DNA of 64,000 nt. It comes from Absidia repens (Eukaryota; Mucoromycota; Mucoromycetes; Mucorales; Cunninghamellaceae). Below, piece after piece: positions 39,973 through 53,459 of this stretch. The stretch lies in NCBI GenBank assembly GCA_002105175.1, contig MCGE01000003.1, positions 2,119,001-2,183,000 on the forward strand. The letters run 5' to 3'. The stretch's first letter is position 1; every line of letters begins with the position of its first letter. A program made the translations under genes and the position numbers. The notes beneath the pieces are model-generated. The model saw only the letters and a program-made list of their open reading frames with translations. It was not told where the DNA came from and searched no databases.

Positions 39973-42480
39973 CGTTCTATGCTATGTTGTAGCAAAATTG
40001 AAAACAAGGAAATAAAAAACGAGAGAAAGGAAATTTATATTCTACGATGAAGGGTGAAAGGCGCAATTTATCATATACCGCGAAATGAGCCATTTGATTT
40101 CCAATGCCACAGTAAATAATCATCTTCTCAAAATGGTTTCATTTAGATTCGATGTTACCGATTGGCATAAGCATGAATGTTTTGTACTATAAATACGGAC
40201 TACATCTCAAGTAGAGCGATACGTTTAATGCATCCGTTAAGGAAAATCGTCGCGGAGATTAAAATATTTCTTGGACCTGGACACCCAAAAAAAAAAAAAG
40301 GAAAAGAGAGGTTCGGGCTTGCCCATTTTTATTTCTTTCTTTTTTGGAGCCCTTCCGGTCCAGTCGACAAATACCGAATATCCTGGACTTTATACATATA
40401 TCAAATATTATATGCTGACGACCCCTATTTGACTCATACAAAAGTCCATGAATTGACGGATGGATAGGCATCATTTGAGAAGGTATACCAAACAAACAAA
40501 AGCTCTGCTATTCTCAGTCTTCTGATCCCTTTCGTATGACATTTTTTTTTCTTTCTTTTCTTTCTTTAGTAACTCCACCATATATTTAGATACATGTCGC
40601 TAAGGTACTCATGATCGATCATTATTATTTGGGAACACTCAGTCTTTAACTCGCACCAATGTCAACAGCAAGTATTGTCTTTCATTAACAAAGCGGCAAA
40701 AAAAAGGGCAGAAGTCTTTACAACCAATCCATCGAACATATACTGCGTTCTTTCTATACATGCTAATAAACAATATGGAAGGTGAAGCGTTTGGGGGTAT
40801 TGAAGGGAATGGGGTTTGGACCGGCTTTGCGAGGGGTACTCGGCGATTGACGAGTCGAGGTTCTGGGTTTGTGATATTGGCTGGTGTGGATATCAGGGAC
40901 ATCTATTTTTATTTTTTTTATCGTACATACCTCCACTCACAAATTTCCCGGTATGGCAGCTATGGTATATACTATATGTTTATATTTATACTTATATACT
41001 TACCATCATCATTGACATCATACATTTCTTTTATTTTGCTGGTAGGATAGTTCATCCTTTTGTTGGAACACATCTCTCTATTGGTTGTTCATCTTCAACA
41101 AGAGACCTGGTGCTGACATGTGATATATGTCACTGAACATGGAAGAAATTGTAAGTATAAAAAAAATATATAAATAGGACAATGGGGATCTACAATAGTC
41201 AGATAGTATCGTCTTGTGTATTGCTGATCTCACTTTTATTTTTATTTTTTTAGACTCATGATCTTATTTGCTATAATAGCATAGGTGAGTTGGTATCTTA
41301 TCAACTATAACGAATGTATGACTGGCGCATGACACTTTTCTTCTAGGAAACACGAAATGGCTCTTGATGATTTGACACCAACTTTTCTCTTAGGCAATCG
41401 TGCTCGGTGCTATTTGAAGGTTAGGGTCCCTTGTTCAGATATTTTAGTATTTTTGTAGCATTATAAGAGTATGTAGCATAGTATTTTACACCGCAAATCA
41501 TATTTATCAATAAAAAAAAATCTGTTTGTCATATATCACATAGTGTCTTGTTTTATTTGAATATTGTTTACATAGTATAAGGGCATATATATATATCACA
41601 TATTTAACATGTATAGCTTAGGGTGATTGACTTGGATTGCGTTGGGAATATGTTTGTACGATGAAATGATGGTGACGGTGATTTTAGAATAAAATCCGAC
41701 GGGTATTTGATTTCCATTTGTATACAGAAAGCGGATTTAATTTATCGACTCTGCATTGTCGTGTTCTTGTTCGAGAGCTTCTTTTCAGTGAACAAATGGG
41801 CTGTTGTAGAATGGAAATAGATAGGTCAAAATGTTCTGTAAATCTTGAGCGAATCATTAGTGAGTTATATCAACAGAGGACGTAAAAGTTTATAAGAGTA
41901 AAGAATCTTTGAAGTGTAATGTTTAGGAAAAAAAAAAGACAAAGAAGGTTGACGACCTTTTATATATAAAGAAAAAATTGATAGTCCTTGGCTTTTTTTT
42001 TTAGGTGCTTGCATTTGCATAAGGGCAAACAAGTTCTCCGCTGCCATTGGTCAGGTCCAAAAATATCAGCCTATAAAAATAGGTCAAGCAAGTGATGATG
42101 ATGACAGGATATTTTTCAGCTGCCGCTTGATTAGGCTTATGGGCTATTTGTGCCAACTCAATCAAAACGGTGGCAAATGCCGATTCTTGGCCGAAGAGTT
42201 TTACCGTATCATTTATGTCATCTTGGTCAACACGTGTCATTGATAATGGGAGGTTGGCCCCCCAGCATGTTACTTTTCGGATTTCAATTCCCGACTGTAA
42301 ATCGTCAAGCAATGCGGGTGTCCTCTTTTATTCCCTCCTCCTTTTTTTTTCTCTTTTTTTTCTTTTCTCTTTTCTTCCCATATAGAATATTCCTTATTTA
42401 TACCCTTCTATTTATTATATTTATATTTATATTTATCTCTCTCTCTCTTTCTTTCTTAATATACCATACATAATATTCTC
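39973..42480. other. 2.5 kb divergent spacer
   Basis: It separates the second MFS transporter from the coiled-coil gene. Open frames on both strands (for example minus 40639-40902 and minus 42001-42312, the latter opening with TTG) have no recognisable domain or splice partners. The last 150 bases are a pyrimidine-rich leader of the coiled-coil gene. I see no repeat-family copy here. Confidence 0.45.
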
Positions 42481-45400
42481 ATGTCAGTCAATCGACCACG
42501 GTCGCTTAGCCGTCAAAACACTCCTCGCGCGCTCACTTTACCAACTACCTATGATAACTCAAATATGCATTGCTCCACCACGTCTTTGAATGCTGCAGGC
42601 GTCTCTGAACTATCCACATATTTGCCATCAACGGATGAATCTCTACAGGATTGGCTGACTAGAAACTTACCTGAAGCGAACTCCCCCTCTCCCTTAAGCT
42701 CACTCATGAACGAGACGTGTCCTTGTTGCGACAAATACGACTGTGAAAATATGGATACACTTCAAAAGACTATGAAGAGACTGGAAGCAGATGCGTGCTT
42801 GGCTGCTCGTAAGTATAATAGGGTACATGCTCTCTTGCTTGCTCTTGTAATGGAAACGTGATATAACTAATTTGGCTTTATAATTTGGTCTCCTATTATC
42901 ATTATTTAGAAATTGGGCAAAGCTTACTTCAAAAACACGAGTCTCTCGTAGCCGAAACAAATCAAACAAAAGGTATTTTGGAACAGCAGGTAAAGTAGGA
43001 TATGACTGAACATAAAAAAATGCGTGTAGATGCCTAATCCGATGTTCGCTTCTTTTATTTACTAGCTAAACGAATTCCGGGAAAAGGTGGCCAATTTGGA
43101 AATTCTTTTGGTGGATGCTGACAACTCAAAGCAGGAATCAGAAGAAGAAAGAGATCGATATCATTGGAAGTGGCAAAAATCACAAAAGGTATATATCTAC
43201 ATCCTACCACCTTGAGAAATAAAGGTATATTACTGTACGCTAAATTGAATCCCCCCTTATTATTATGATCAATATTATAGGCTTTAGAAGAAACGTCAGT
43301 GGATCTTGAAAAGGCAAATAAGCGATGCATCGAAATTGGACAGGAACTTCAGAACAAGACAAAGGAATTGGAAAAACTACGAATCTTCAAGTTTATGGTG
43401 CGGCAGGCTGACTTTCGTGAAGATATGCTACGATCCCAGGTAAGTTGATTAAAAAAAAAAAAAAAAAAGAGGGGGGGGGGTGGGGGGCAAGGGAGGGCAT
43501 CCAATACTGACAACAAATTTGTTTTAATTTAGTTGGAAGACACCAATCAGGAATTGGCAATATCAAGGAAAAACGAACTCATGCTGGAATCTAAATACAA
43601 AAAGTTGAAATCAAGATATGGTAATCGTTTGAAATGGACAAAAATAAAATATCATGAATGCTAACTATAATGTATTATCTCGGATTAATATAGAAACTGT
43701 TTGTACGACTTGTGAAAAACTAAGAACGGATGGACAAACATTGATCACCACCAACGGCAACAACAACAATACCAATAGTAGTAACAGCAGGCGAATGGAT
43801 TATTTATTGGAATCAAATGAACAATTACAGAATAACATTATCAAGGTAATGTATATATAATCAATACTGGCTACCTTATACTAACCATTTCTTTTTCTTT
43901 TTTTTTTAGTTGACTAGTATGTTATCGGATCAGTCATCACTATCAACTTCACCACCATCTGAACAAGGCTATCTTATCACTCTCATCAAGGAACTAACAA
44001 TGGCGAATGCAAAACTCAAAATGGATCTGCTTGACGGGAACCTTTTGGCGTTTGAAGAACACATGAATGGTCCTATGGGTGTTGATGATGAAGAATTACC
44101 CGAAGCCTCTCCTCCTTGCGCATCCGGCTCACCACCAAATTATGGAGCTCAACATTTGACAACAATTAATAGCAACGATGAAAGTTCTCCCATCCCATCC
44201 ACACCACCACAGATGACCTCGTTATTTTCAAATCAGGGAATTCAACAGGGCACTACTGCTGTCAATCGCACCATCGAAGTAAATGAAAATACAATTCCGA
44301 CAAAGGCTCCTTCACCAACCACTTCATCGTCATTACCAACGTCATCAAAACATGGCGCCGTTCACTACCATTACCACTACAACTCTCACAAAGCAAAGCG
44401 ACCATTGTCAACCATGTTTCGTAGATCATACAACATTCTCAACAAGGATGAAAAGGTAAGAAAATAAGATGATTTACCAATTACAGCAACAGCATCACCA
44501 ATGTATATGTATTTTTGTTCATAGGCCATCTCGAATCTTAATTTTGAATCAACAACAATACCAAAAGTAACGTTATCACCAACCTCAGATGAAGATGAAT
44601 TAACAACGCAACGAAATAACGACGCCAATCCTTATGATCAGTTAGAAAAACATGCATCACTTGTATATGATCGTCTCAAATCCACAGATATACGATCTCT
44701 CAATCGGCGGTTGAAGCGCGCTTTTGATATTATGGAACTCAGCAGCATGAGCAATTCTATTATCGACAACATTCTAAACGATATTCTCTTACTTGAAGGA
44801 CAGTTTCTATGGGTGAAAACTGATAACGATAACATCAACGACAGAAGCAATAGCAGTGCTAGGCATCATCCAACATCAGCATTCATCTTTTCAGCCTTTT
44901 TCCCGACATTGACGCTTCTTCAAAGTATGCTTACGGAAATCGGTGAACTACGAATGACGATGAATGATTTGCAATTGGAATATGTGAAAAAAGTGGAGGA
45001 AATGGATCAGTTGGCGGAACGGGATGTATTACGCAAACGACAAGAAAACGAAAAAGCCACTGCAGCCCTCGCCTCAGATCATCAAAATAGCAGATCCTCT
45101 CATGGTGGCGGAGGACGTGCTGCATTGGCGTGGCTCTCGAATGTGTTTCATCTTCAGACACCTTCATCATCTGCATCGACATCCGCGACCAAAACAATGA
45201 CAACATCAACAACAACAACAACCATCACTTCGGACTCGGTGCAACAACGCTCTATTCGATATCAACGCTCATTTGATTCAATGTTTACAGCAACACGAGA
45301 TGGCATGACGATGCATAACAACAACAATAGACCATTGGCGACAACGACATCCTCCAGTCTCCGTATCAAACAAAAGAAACATGACTTTGATTGTTTTGGT

Positions 45401-45772
45401 CCATCATCCAGTCTTCCTCGGTCAGCCTCCATGAACGAACAAAAGCGCCGAAAACGTTCCGGATCAAGTCAAGCAGTCAAACAGTATGGTCACCCTTTGC
45501 GACCCTCGGTGAGTGCTGGACCTGTACGAAAATCAGTGGCATCTCCGGGCATTTGGTCCTCTTCTGCTCCTCCCATTCCTTCCTCTGCTTCTCCTCCCCC
45601 TACACCATCTTCTCTGCCTCCAAGTGATAACAAGACTGTACAAAGGAAACGAAGCCTATTAGGACTTGGTAGTGGATTCAAGGAATCTCTGGATAAATTA
45701 GATAGTAGTAGTAGCAATAGTAGTGAGTGGAAATTAGGCACTTCATTTGGGGGTAGTTGGTTAGGTACTTGA
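42481..45772 (+). CDS. Coiled-coil protein with Ser/Thr-rich C-terminal half, function unknown
   Basis: Eight exons give 907 residues, all junctions in frame. The first ~80 residues are Ser/Pro-rich. A Cys motif (CPCCDKYDCEN) follows near 80-90. Long heptad coiled coils run to about 310 (LAAQIGQSLLQKHESL, ALEETSVDLEKANK, LEDTNQELAISRKN), with a second Cys pair (CTTCEKL). The second half alternates short helices (YDRLKSTDIRSLNRRLKRAFDIMEL) with Ser/Thr-rich and basic stretches and ends in a Ser/Gly-rich tail. No enzyme motif is visible. It could be a cytoskeletal or cell-cortex scaffold, which is inference from composition only. It is in tandem with the LDB gene. Confidence 0.78.
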
Positions 45773-46232
45773 AATAAAGAATAAAAAATATTTTTTTATT
45801 TATGCTGTACAATTTATTTCATTTTTATTTGATACTCTCATTGTCACAGGGACCTTTCCAATTTGGGATGTGTGCAATGTGCGGAATTTGAAAATCGACT
45901 GCAAGCGATTTTGGAATGACGTCTTTTTGGCCCTTTTTCTTTTTTTTCTTCTTTCTTTTTCCTTTTTTTTTTTTTTTTTGTTAATCTCTTCCGTTTTTGT
46001 CTTTATTATTCAACTTTGCTTACACACTATATTCATTATTAAAGCATATATACTTTGTGTTTCTGAATTGTGAATCCCACTCCCTTCTCTATCTCTTTCT
46101 TTTTTTTTCCCCTTCTTCACCCCTTTTTTTCTTTCTCTACGTTTTTAGTATTTTAAAACCGTCTTCTTATCTCCTCTATTTTATCCCAACTTCTTGTTTG
46201 GTATAAAATACGGAATCAAGCTTTGTCTTGTC
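45773..46232. promoter_or_regulatory. Tandem spacer, LDB promoter
   Basis: Pyrimidine-rich tracts (45935-45979, 46080-46140). TATAAAATA at 46202-46210 lies only about 23 bases before the ATG, so it is either a close TATA box or leader sequence. Confidence 0.35.
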
Positions 46233-48913
46233 ATGTCAGCGGTCGCTCCTATTGCTGCCGGCACTCTTCAGCATACCCCTTCTCAACAACTACCACTTCA
46301 ACCACCATCACAGTCAAGTTTGAACGTTCATCCCCCACCTATTCCAGCTCTTGTCTCTTCGGATAGTACTGGCTCCGGTTCTCTTTACACAAACAGTAAT
46401 CACGCTGCTATGATCCAGACACAAGCTCAAGCACAGCAAATATTTCGGCAAAGGCAATTATTAGCTTACCAACAGCAGCAGCAAATTCGACTACAATATC
46501 AGCAGCAACAGCAACACCAGCAGCAGCTGCAGTTACTTGTACAGCAGAAGCAATCTCCTTCTCAACCTCAACTGAAACAACCCCAAACACAATCACCATC
46601 ACCATCGCAGGCATTGCAACCTGGCCCACCAGCTTCAGAACAACAAAACGATCTTGCGGAAGTGAAGGACGAGCAGCAGCAACCTCAACCGACGACGAAA
46701 AGTACTTCTAATGGATTGACCCCTATTCAAGCGAATGATACCTTGCAGACCACCACCACCACCGCTACCACCACCCCGACCACTACTACTACTACTCCAA
46801 TCTTGACACCTGGATCCCAACCTTTTTTGAAGAATACAAAGAGACCATCTGGACTGAATAAAAGGTAACATAGAAAGTAAATTGGTCACAATGCAACAAG
46901 AATCATGTCTCCTTTACCATGATCGTGATTGCCTATCTATCTATATTTGTCAACTTGCCCCACATCTTCTAACCCTGATTTATATTCTCTTTGTTGGTTA
47001 GACACTCCACTGGGCTTGCCGTGCTTCGATTATTACAATTCGCCGAACAACTTGATCCAGGAGACCAGGTAAGGAAGAGAGTATGACCTATAAAAATGAA
47101 GACTCGTGGATACCAACTTGACTCATCCTTTTTTTTTTTTTTTGTAGGCATTGCAACGGGCGTTTTGGGATGGATTCATAGCGGATTTCTTTACAAAGTC
47201 AAGTAAAACAAAGCTGGGACTTCGAAATAGTGAAACGGATGAACAAAAGCCTTTTTGTAAGTGGACGCATCATCATCATCATACTGCTTGCTTATCAAAG
47301 GATTCAAAAAAGCTGATGGGATTTTTTTTTATTTGATTTGTATTAGATATATCTCATTATTCTGTGGCGAAATTCTTTCATACGCTATATGAATGTGGTG
47401 TGTCTTCTATACAATTGACATTGGAACAAACGATGGAATTTATCTTACCGGGGGGACAAATGAATGTGGAATGCCCTCGGGCTAATTTTATTTATCGTTA
47501 TAATAATGGAACTCTGGTAAGAGTGGTAGAAAAGAAATGATGGCGGGTAGTGATATGAGTGTGTTTCATTTAGGTAGAAAGAAAAATTCTCACTCATTCC
47601 GAACTTTTACTGTGTATAGGTCTCATCCACTGGTCATTTATGGGTTCGATTTTCTTTGACGCCAGATCGTATATGGAAAATCAAACACTTTGAATTTGCT
47701 TGCCAACGAAATGAAGAATTTATATCTCGATCGCATCTGGTTTTGAACAAGGATGGATCAAAATTGAAAAAATCAAACAAGAATGCCTTGCCTGAATCAC
47801 CTATCAATGCATGGGGTATTCCACCAAAAGCGTTTCACATTTTACAGGTAATTTAGAAAAGTGGAAAAAAAAGGAAAAAATGGAAGTCTACACTTACTAA
47901 TTACTTGTTCATTATTGGGACAATAGATGATGGATGCTGCCGTACAAATGGATGACATACTTTTTTATTCTTTGATTGCCGGGACTACTGCGAAAGGTAA
48001 TATATATGGATAGATACTTGCAGCAAGAGTTTTTTTTTGGGGGGGGGATGAGGCATCTGACACCATTTTTATTATTAGATAGTCTGGCTGCTTTGGCATT
48101 CAACATGGAACAACAGCGAAGCAAGGGTACAATCATGACCAGTGCGGCGGCACTTGACACTCCGGATCCACCAGCAAGTCCGGGAGGATCAGATTCACTT
48201 GCATCACCACAAGTCCCCACTAGCAAAAAGAAACAACTCAACAATAAGAAACCATTAGCGACACGACGGAAATCATTGAAAAACGACAAAATAATAAAAC
48301 AGGAGGATGCAGATCAAAGTGAATCGGCAGCGACAACGATAGCAACAACAACAGCAACAGCGCAACAAGGAAACGTTAGCGTGAACTTGTCGTCTCCAAT
48401 TGTCAAAACACAAAATGGATATCCACTCCAACAGCAACAGCAACAACAGCAGGCTTTCTTTCAACAACAACGAAAAATGTTACTTGAACAACAGGCTTAT
48501 CAACAACAACAGCAATTTCAGTCGCAGCAACCTTTACCGATAGGCCAGACCACCGTATCGCCTTTGCCATCGGGATTGACGCCGTCTTATCAACAACAGT
48601 TACCTGCATCGAACCCTCTTTCTCAATCCATGCCATACCCTTCTTCATCTCAAACGTATACTGATTCGTTTGGCCCCCAGCAATTCTCACAGCAGCAACA
48701 GCAACATGACATGGACGAGTTTATTCAAAGTCCTCAAAAACATTTCAGTAAGTTTTTTTTTTTTTTTTTAATGTTTGATTAGAATGCATCGATCAGATCA
48801 CTCATATAGGCGGGGATTTTTTTTTAGGGAAACGGAGCGATTCTACGAATGACAACAACAAAAAACCAGTTGTATCAAGAAAGAAAGGCAAGACAGCTGG
48901 CACATCAAAATAA
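46233..48913 (+). CDS. LIM-domain-binding family (LDB/NLI) transcriptional co-regulator
   Basis: Eight exons give 676 residues. The N-terminal 210 residues are Gln/Pro/Thr-rich. The LDB/NLI dimerisation-type domain covers about 212-400: LAVLRLLQFAEQLDPGDQ, FWDGFIADFFTKSSKTKLGL, ISHYSVAKFFHTLYECGV, WVRFSLTPDRIWKIKHFEFACQRNEEFISR and NAWGIPPKAFHILQMMDAA. A Gln-rich C-terminal half with a basic Lys patch follows. Fungal relatives are adaptor co-regulators of adhesion and filamentation (the Mfg1/AdnA group) acting with Flo8-type factors. That assignment is by family; partners are not visible here. The start at 46233 (MSAVAP) is preferred over an in-frame frame extension that passes through TATAAAATA. 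Skewed CAG/CAA runs encode the polyglutamine. Confidence 0.87.
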
Positions 48914-49678
48914 ATCATGAAAACATTTATGGACACATATCCTCCGGCATTTTATACATTATACTCATTTCCCTCACTCTCTTTCACACTCTCTCTCAGA
49001 CACACACACACATTCATCATCTATACATATTTAATCATATATATTTACATCCGTCCCTTCCTTCTTTTTTTTTTTTTTCTTTTCTTACATGGTCCTCTCT
49101 CATTCTCTCTCCATTGTATATTTTTATCCCTTCTTGTCATCCATCCACTTCCTTCTCCCCGTATACTCTGATTCACATTCATATTCATATTTATATTTAT
49201 ATTTATATCTACATATATATTCCCTTATATATTCATATATATCAATAAAATATTTATATCTGTTTTTTACGTACTGACACTTTAGGGATGTTATATACAG
49301 TTGAAATATGGTCGACAAAGGGGGTATGAAAGCAATGAGGATAGTGGGGGTGGAAGAGGGGGTCGTCTAAGTAGGATGCGATGAATAAGGGGGGGGGGTC
49401 GCTGGATGCTGGGGTTCACTTTTTTTTTATTGATGGTAAATGCAGCAAAATAAAATTTAAATAAAACTTGGGAGTATCAATCAATAGACCCATTCGATTG
49501 ACAATGTATTACTAGAGCGCATCATATGGAGTTCTGGAAAGGGTGAAAAAAAAAAAAAAAAAAAAAAAATAGGCACATCATTCTGGCCATCCTTTATTTT
49601 TTGTCACAGGAAAGGCAACACTCAATATCAAGCAACATTGCATTAGAAACACGATCTGCAGTCAATCATTTTGAATAT

Positions 49679-49715
<37 letters not shown>

Positions 49716-50115
49716 GCAGAGAGTCGAATCAATTGTAATCAGAATGAGGAGAATCTGATTTTGTGATCATCCATCCCCTGCGCAATTTCACCCCTCTGCA
49801 TCTTTATATTGGCACACATATACATATACATCTACACACAAAGACATACTCATGCACACACCCACACACACAGAGAGAGAGGTACGCAAAATATATACAA
49901 GAATATGGGTAATATGTTTTTATTGTAAATTTCAAGTAAATTGATTTTTCATGTGTAACAAAGTTTGTATACAAAAAAAAGTATAAAGAATATGTATAAA
50001 GAGAAGGAGTGAGAGGGTAAAAAGAATCTAAACTAATCTATTCTATTCCATCATTGATCCAATCCATCACAATAATAGTAATAATAAAGAAAGAAAAAAA
50101 AAGGGGGGAGGAGTT
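48914..50115. other. 1.2 kb convergent spacer
   Basis: It holds the 3' flanks of the LDB and BiP genes, a CA microsatellite (49682-49710) and a 27-base A run (49543-49569). No gene is seen. Confidence 0.5.
49682..49710. repeat. (CA)n microsatellite
   Basis: About 29 bases of CA repeat in the convergent spacer. Confidence 0.85.
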
Positions 50116-52218
50116 TTACAATTCGTCGTGGTCACGTAAAGGTTCATCATCTTCGGGAGCGGAGGAAGAGCCATCAGCGTACAACTTGCTAGTGATAGGG
50201 TTGACAACAGATTCCAATTCTTCACGCTTTTCATCAAAGTCTTCCTTTTCGGCATTGGGGGTTTCATCCAACCAGTCCAACTTGTCCTTGATAGCATCTT
50301 CAATTGCTTCCTTGTCGTCATCAGACACCTTGGTAGCCAAGGCACCGTCGTCAGCCAATTGGCTCTTGAGAGTATAGATGTAGTTTTCGAGTTGGTTCTT
50401 GGCTTCGGTACGTTCACGGACAGCACGATCTTCATCAGCAAATTCTTCAGCTTCACGGACCATACGGTCAATGTCTTCTTGAGAGAGACGACCCTTATCG
50501 TTGGTGATGGTGATGGATTCGGTTTTGCCGGAGGCCTTGTCAGAAGCACCCACCTTGAGGATACCGTTGGCGTCGATTTCAAAGGTCACTTCGATTTGGG
50601 GAACACCGCGAGGAGCAGGGGCAATACCGTTGAGTTCGAATTTACCGAGCTTGTTGTTGTCCTTGGTCATAGCACGTTCACCTTCATACACTTGGATCAA
50701 GACGGTGGGTTGGTTATCGGCAGCAGTAGAGAAGATTTGGGATTTCTTGGTAGGAATCACAGTGTTACGGGGGATCAACTTGGTCATCACACCACCAGTG
50801 GTTTCAATACCGAGGGTCAAGGGGTTCACATCCAAAAGCAACACCTTGTCGGATCCTTCTTCACCAGAGAGAATACCACCTTGGACAGCAGCACCATAAG
50901 CAACAGCTTCGTCAGGGTTGATACCCTTGGAGGGTTTCTTGCCATTGAAGTAGTCTTCCAACAACTTTTGCACCTTGGGGATACGAGTAGAGCCACCAAC
51001 GAGAACGATATCATCCACTTGGTCCTTGGTGAAGCCAGCATCCTTAAGGACTTGTTCGACAGGCTTGAGGGTCTTGCGGAAGAGATCGTTGTTGAGTTCT
51101 TCAAACTTGGCACGGGTGAGGGTTTCGGACAAATCCTTGCCTTGGAAGAAAGATTCGACTTCGATACGCACAGACATTTGGGAGGAGAGAGCACGCTTGG
51201 CCTTTTCAACTTCACGCTTGAGCTTACCCATGGTCTTGAGATCAGTAGTAATGTCTTCACCACCGTTCTTCTTCTTCCACACCTTGACAAAGTGATCCAT
51301 CACACGGCTATCGAAATCTTCACCACCCAAGTGAGTATCACCAGCAGTAGCCAACACTTCAAAGATACCATCGTCAATAGACAAGAGGGAGACATCGAAA
51401 GTACCACCACCCAAATCATACACCAAGACGTTCTTTTCACCGTCGTTCTTGTCCAAGCCGTAGGCAATGGCAGCAGCAGTAGGTTCGTTGATGATACGGA
51501 GAATGTTCAAACCAGCAATGGTACCGGCATCCTTGGTAGCTTGACGTTGAGCATCGTTGAAGTAAGCGGGTACGGTCACAACAGCGTGGGTCACGGTCTT
51601 GCCGAGGTAAGCTTCAGCGGTTTCCTTCATCTTTGTAAGCACCATACCAGAGATTTCTTCAGGGGTGAATACCTTGTCGTCGTTCTTGACAGCCACTTGG
51701 ATGTTAGGGGCGCCGTTCTTGTTGACCAACTTGAAGGGGAAGTGTTTCATATCAGTCTTGACATCCTTATCATTATAACGGCGACCGATAAGACGCTTGG
51801 CATCAAACACAGTTCGTTCAGGGTTGGCAGCATATTGATTCTTGGCCGCATCACCAATAAGACGTTCTTCATCAGTAAAGGCAACATATGAGGGAGTGAT
51901 ACGATGACCTTGATCGTTCGCAATAATTTCAACACGTCCATTCTTTTGCACACCAACACAAGAGTAGGTAGTACCCAAATCAATACCAATAACTAAAAAA
52001 ATTGAAAAAACAGATGATGTCAATCATTAGCATATGTTTTGTAAATCCCATCAAGTTATCTGTCTCGCTCTCTCTATCTCTCTCTCGCTCTCGCTCTCGC
52101 TCTCTTTGTTCTTACCAGTTCCATAAGCTTCCTTATCATCCGCTTGTACAGTAGAGACACCAATAAATAAGGCCACTACAATAGCGAAGAAGGCCAGTAA
52201 TGCTGTCCGACTTTGCAT
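50116..52218 (-). CDS. KAR2: ER-lumen Hsp70 chaperone BiP/Kar2
   Basis: Two exons (52116-52218, 50116-51992) give 659 residues. A signal peptide (about 1-26, [20 protein letters not shown]) precedes the ATPase domain. Hsp70 signatures are [27 protein letters not shown] and [13 protein letters not shown]. The substrate-binding domain ([17 protein letters not shown]) is followed by the helical lid and an acidic tail ending in HDEL, the ER-retrieval signal. It folds imported proteins, drives Sec61 import and senses ER stress. The single intron (51993-52115) holds a CTCTCG-rich low-complexity tract. Codon use is highly biased. The promoter carries a TATA box, a heat-shock half-pair and two ACGTGG cores (see separate entries). 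The long open frame on the opposite strand is an artefact of that codon bias. Confidence 0.97.
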
Positions 52219-52285
52219 TTTAAATATATATATAATGGAGAAGAAAAAAACTAAAGAATGGAAAAATCGATGAAAAAGGGACGAG

Positions 52286-52295
52286 TATATTTATA
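52286..52295 (-). promoter_or_regulatory. TATA box of BiP
   Basis: Minus strand reads TATAAATATA, 68-77 bases before the ATG at 52218. A second AT-rich run abuts the ATG. Confidence 0.55.
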
Positions 52296-52348
52296 TGTCA
52301 GTCAATGATTTACTGGCAATTTTTGATTGGCAGACGGCACTTCAATCT

Positions 52349-52456
52349 CTACGTGGCCAAATGTTTCTTGAGGTTGACGCACAAAATTTAGTGCCTGTCA
52401 AAAAAAATTGGTTGGCCCCCCATCTCCGATATTTTCTCGACGTGGCGCGAACTTTC
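52349..52456 (-). promoter_or_regulatory. Candidate stress elements of BiP promoter
   Basis: Two ACGTGG cores (TACGTGGCC at 52350-52358 and GACGTGGCG at 52439-52447, plus-strand reading) resemble UPR-type sites. A two-unit heat-shock motif GAACTTTC (52449-52456, GAAnnTTC) adjoins the second. They lie about 130-240 bases upstream of the BiP ATG, where stress elements would be expected. Binding is inference. Confidence 0.35.
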
Positions 52457-53097
52457 CAGTCGATAAAGAAAAAAGTGGCTTGAGTGAATGAAATGTATCC
52501 ACTTACTGCTGCGCTAAATCCGACATCGTCTGTGTGTACCTTTTTTTCTTTCACGACACATTGACAGTTACTAGCTTTTTTTCCCGGGGGCGGTATGCGT
52601 CCCATTTGAAAAAAAAAAAAAAAATATGATTTCAAATAAAAATATCGGGGTTTTCCAAATCATCCATCCTATCGCATTTCCCGGGTTAAGTTGTTGTTAA
52701 GGAGATGTCCGCAAATTCTAAATATTTAATATGAAATGAAGACAATGTAGTACTTTTGTAATATAAAAAAAATTAAGAAAATTTATTAAACGCTTGAATA
52801 AAAATACGATATATATATGCGTGTGTGTGTGCATTTATAGGAAATGCTTGACTTTGTTACTAGTGCGAACACACAATATGTACAATAAATAAAATATGAT
52901 AGATCAAAGAAGTCTTCCTTTTTTCTTTTTTGGCACTGCGATGATCGCGGTTATTGGATTCATTCTACTGTATATACAGTATACTGTACTATAATTTAAA
53001 GGGGGCGGGGGAGGAATTGCCATCATACGGCAAGGTACCGGGCTGCCATTTTTGGAATACTATACTCTATTATGATATGATCCATAAAGACGAACAT

Positions 53098-53099
<2 letters not shown>

Positions 53100-53132
<33 letters not shown>
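53100..53132. repeat. 33-base A run
   Basis: An uninterrupted homopolymer in the spacer. Its length could be affected by sequencing error. Confidence 0.8.
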
Positions 53133-53135
<3 letters not shown>

Positions 53136-53459
53136 TGATTCCACCTATGATACAGGTTACAAACGTCCAATTCTTTCCATTGTGTGAAACTGGACCCAAG
53201 CTATGAATTGAGGCCCGGCTGGAACATTCAGGCTTGGCACATTTCAAAACCCAAGTTCATGCACTATGGTGCTGTTCTGCAAGAACGTAAAATAAGCAAT
53301 TCTTGATGTTGACTTTCAAACATTATCCCACTTTTCCAAAAATAGATTTATTAGGTGTCGCCGAGAGGCTGAAGTGTGATTATTTATGTAATTAGAACCC
53401 CCCTCCCCCCATTTTGCAACATAGTCGGTAGCCCTTTGGTCTTAAAGAGCAAATGTTTT

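Noticed and set aside
42001..42312. 103-codon minus-strand frame
   Set aside because: It opens with TTG rather than ATG, has no recognisable domain, and no upstream exon could be joined.
46194..46232. Upstream extension of the LDB reading frame
   Set aside because: It passes through TATAAAATA and is not protein-like. The ATG at 46233 is preferred.
50359..51891. 510-codon open frame on the plus strand opposite BiP
   Set aside because: It is the reverse of a highly codon-biased Hsp70 gene. Such shadows are expected, and it shows no domain of its own.
53349..53372. GTCGCCGAGAGGCTGAAG resembling a tRNA D-arm
   Set aside because: No anticodon arm or T-arm follows, so it is probably chance.
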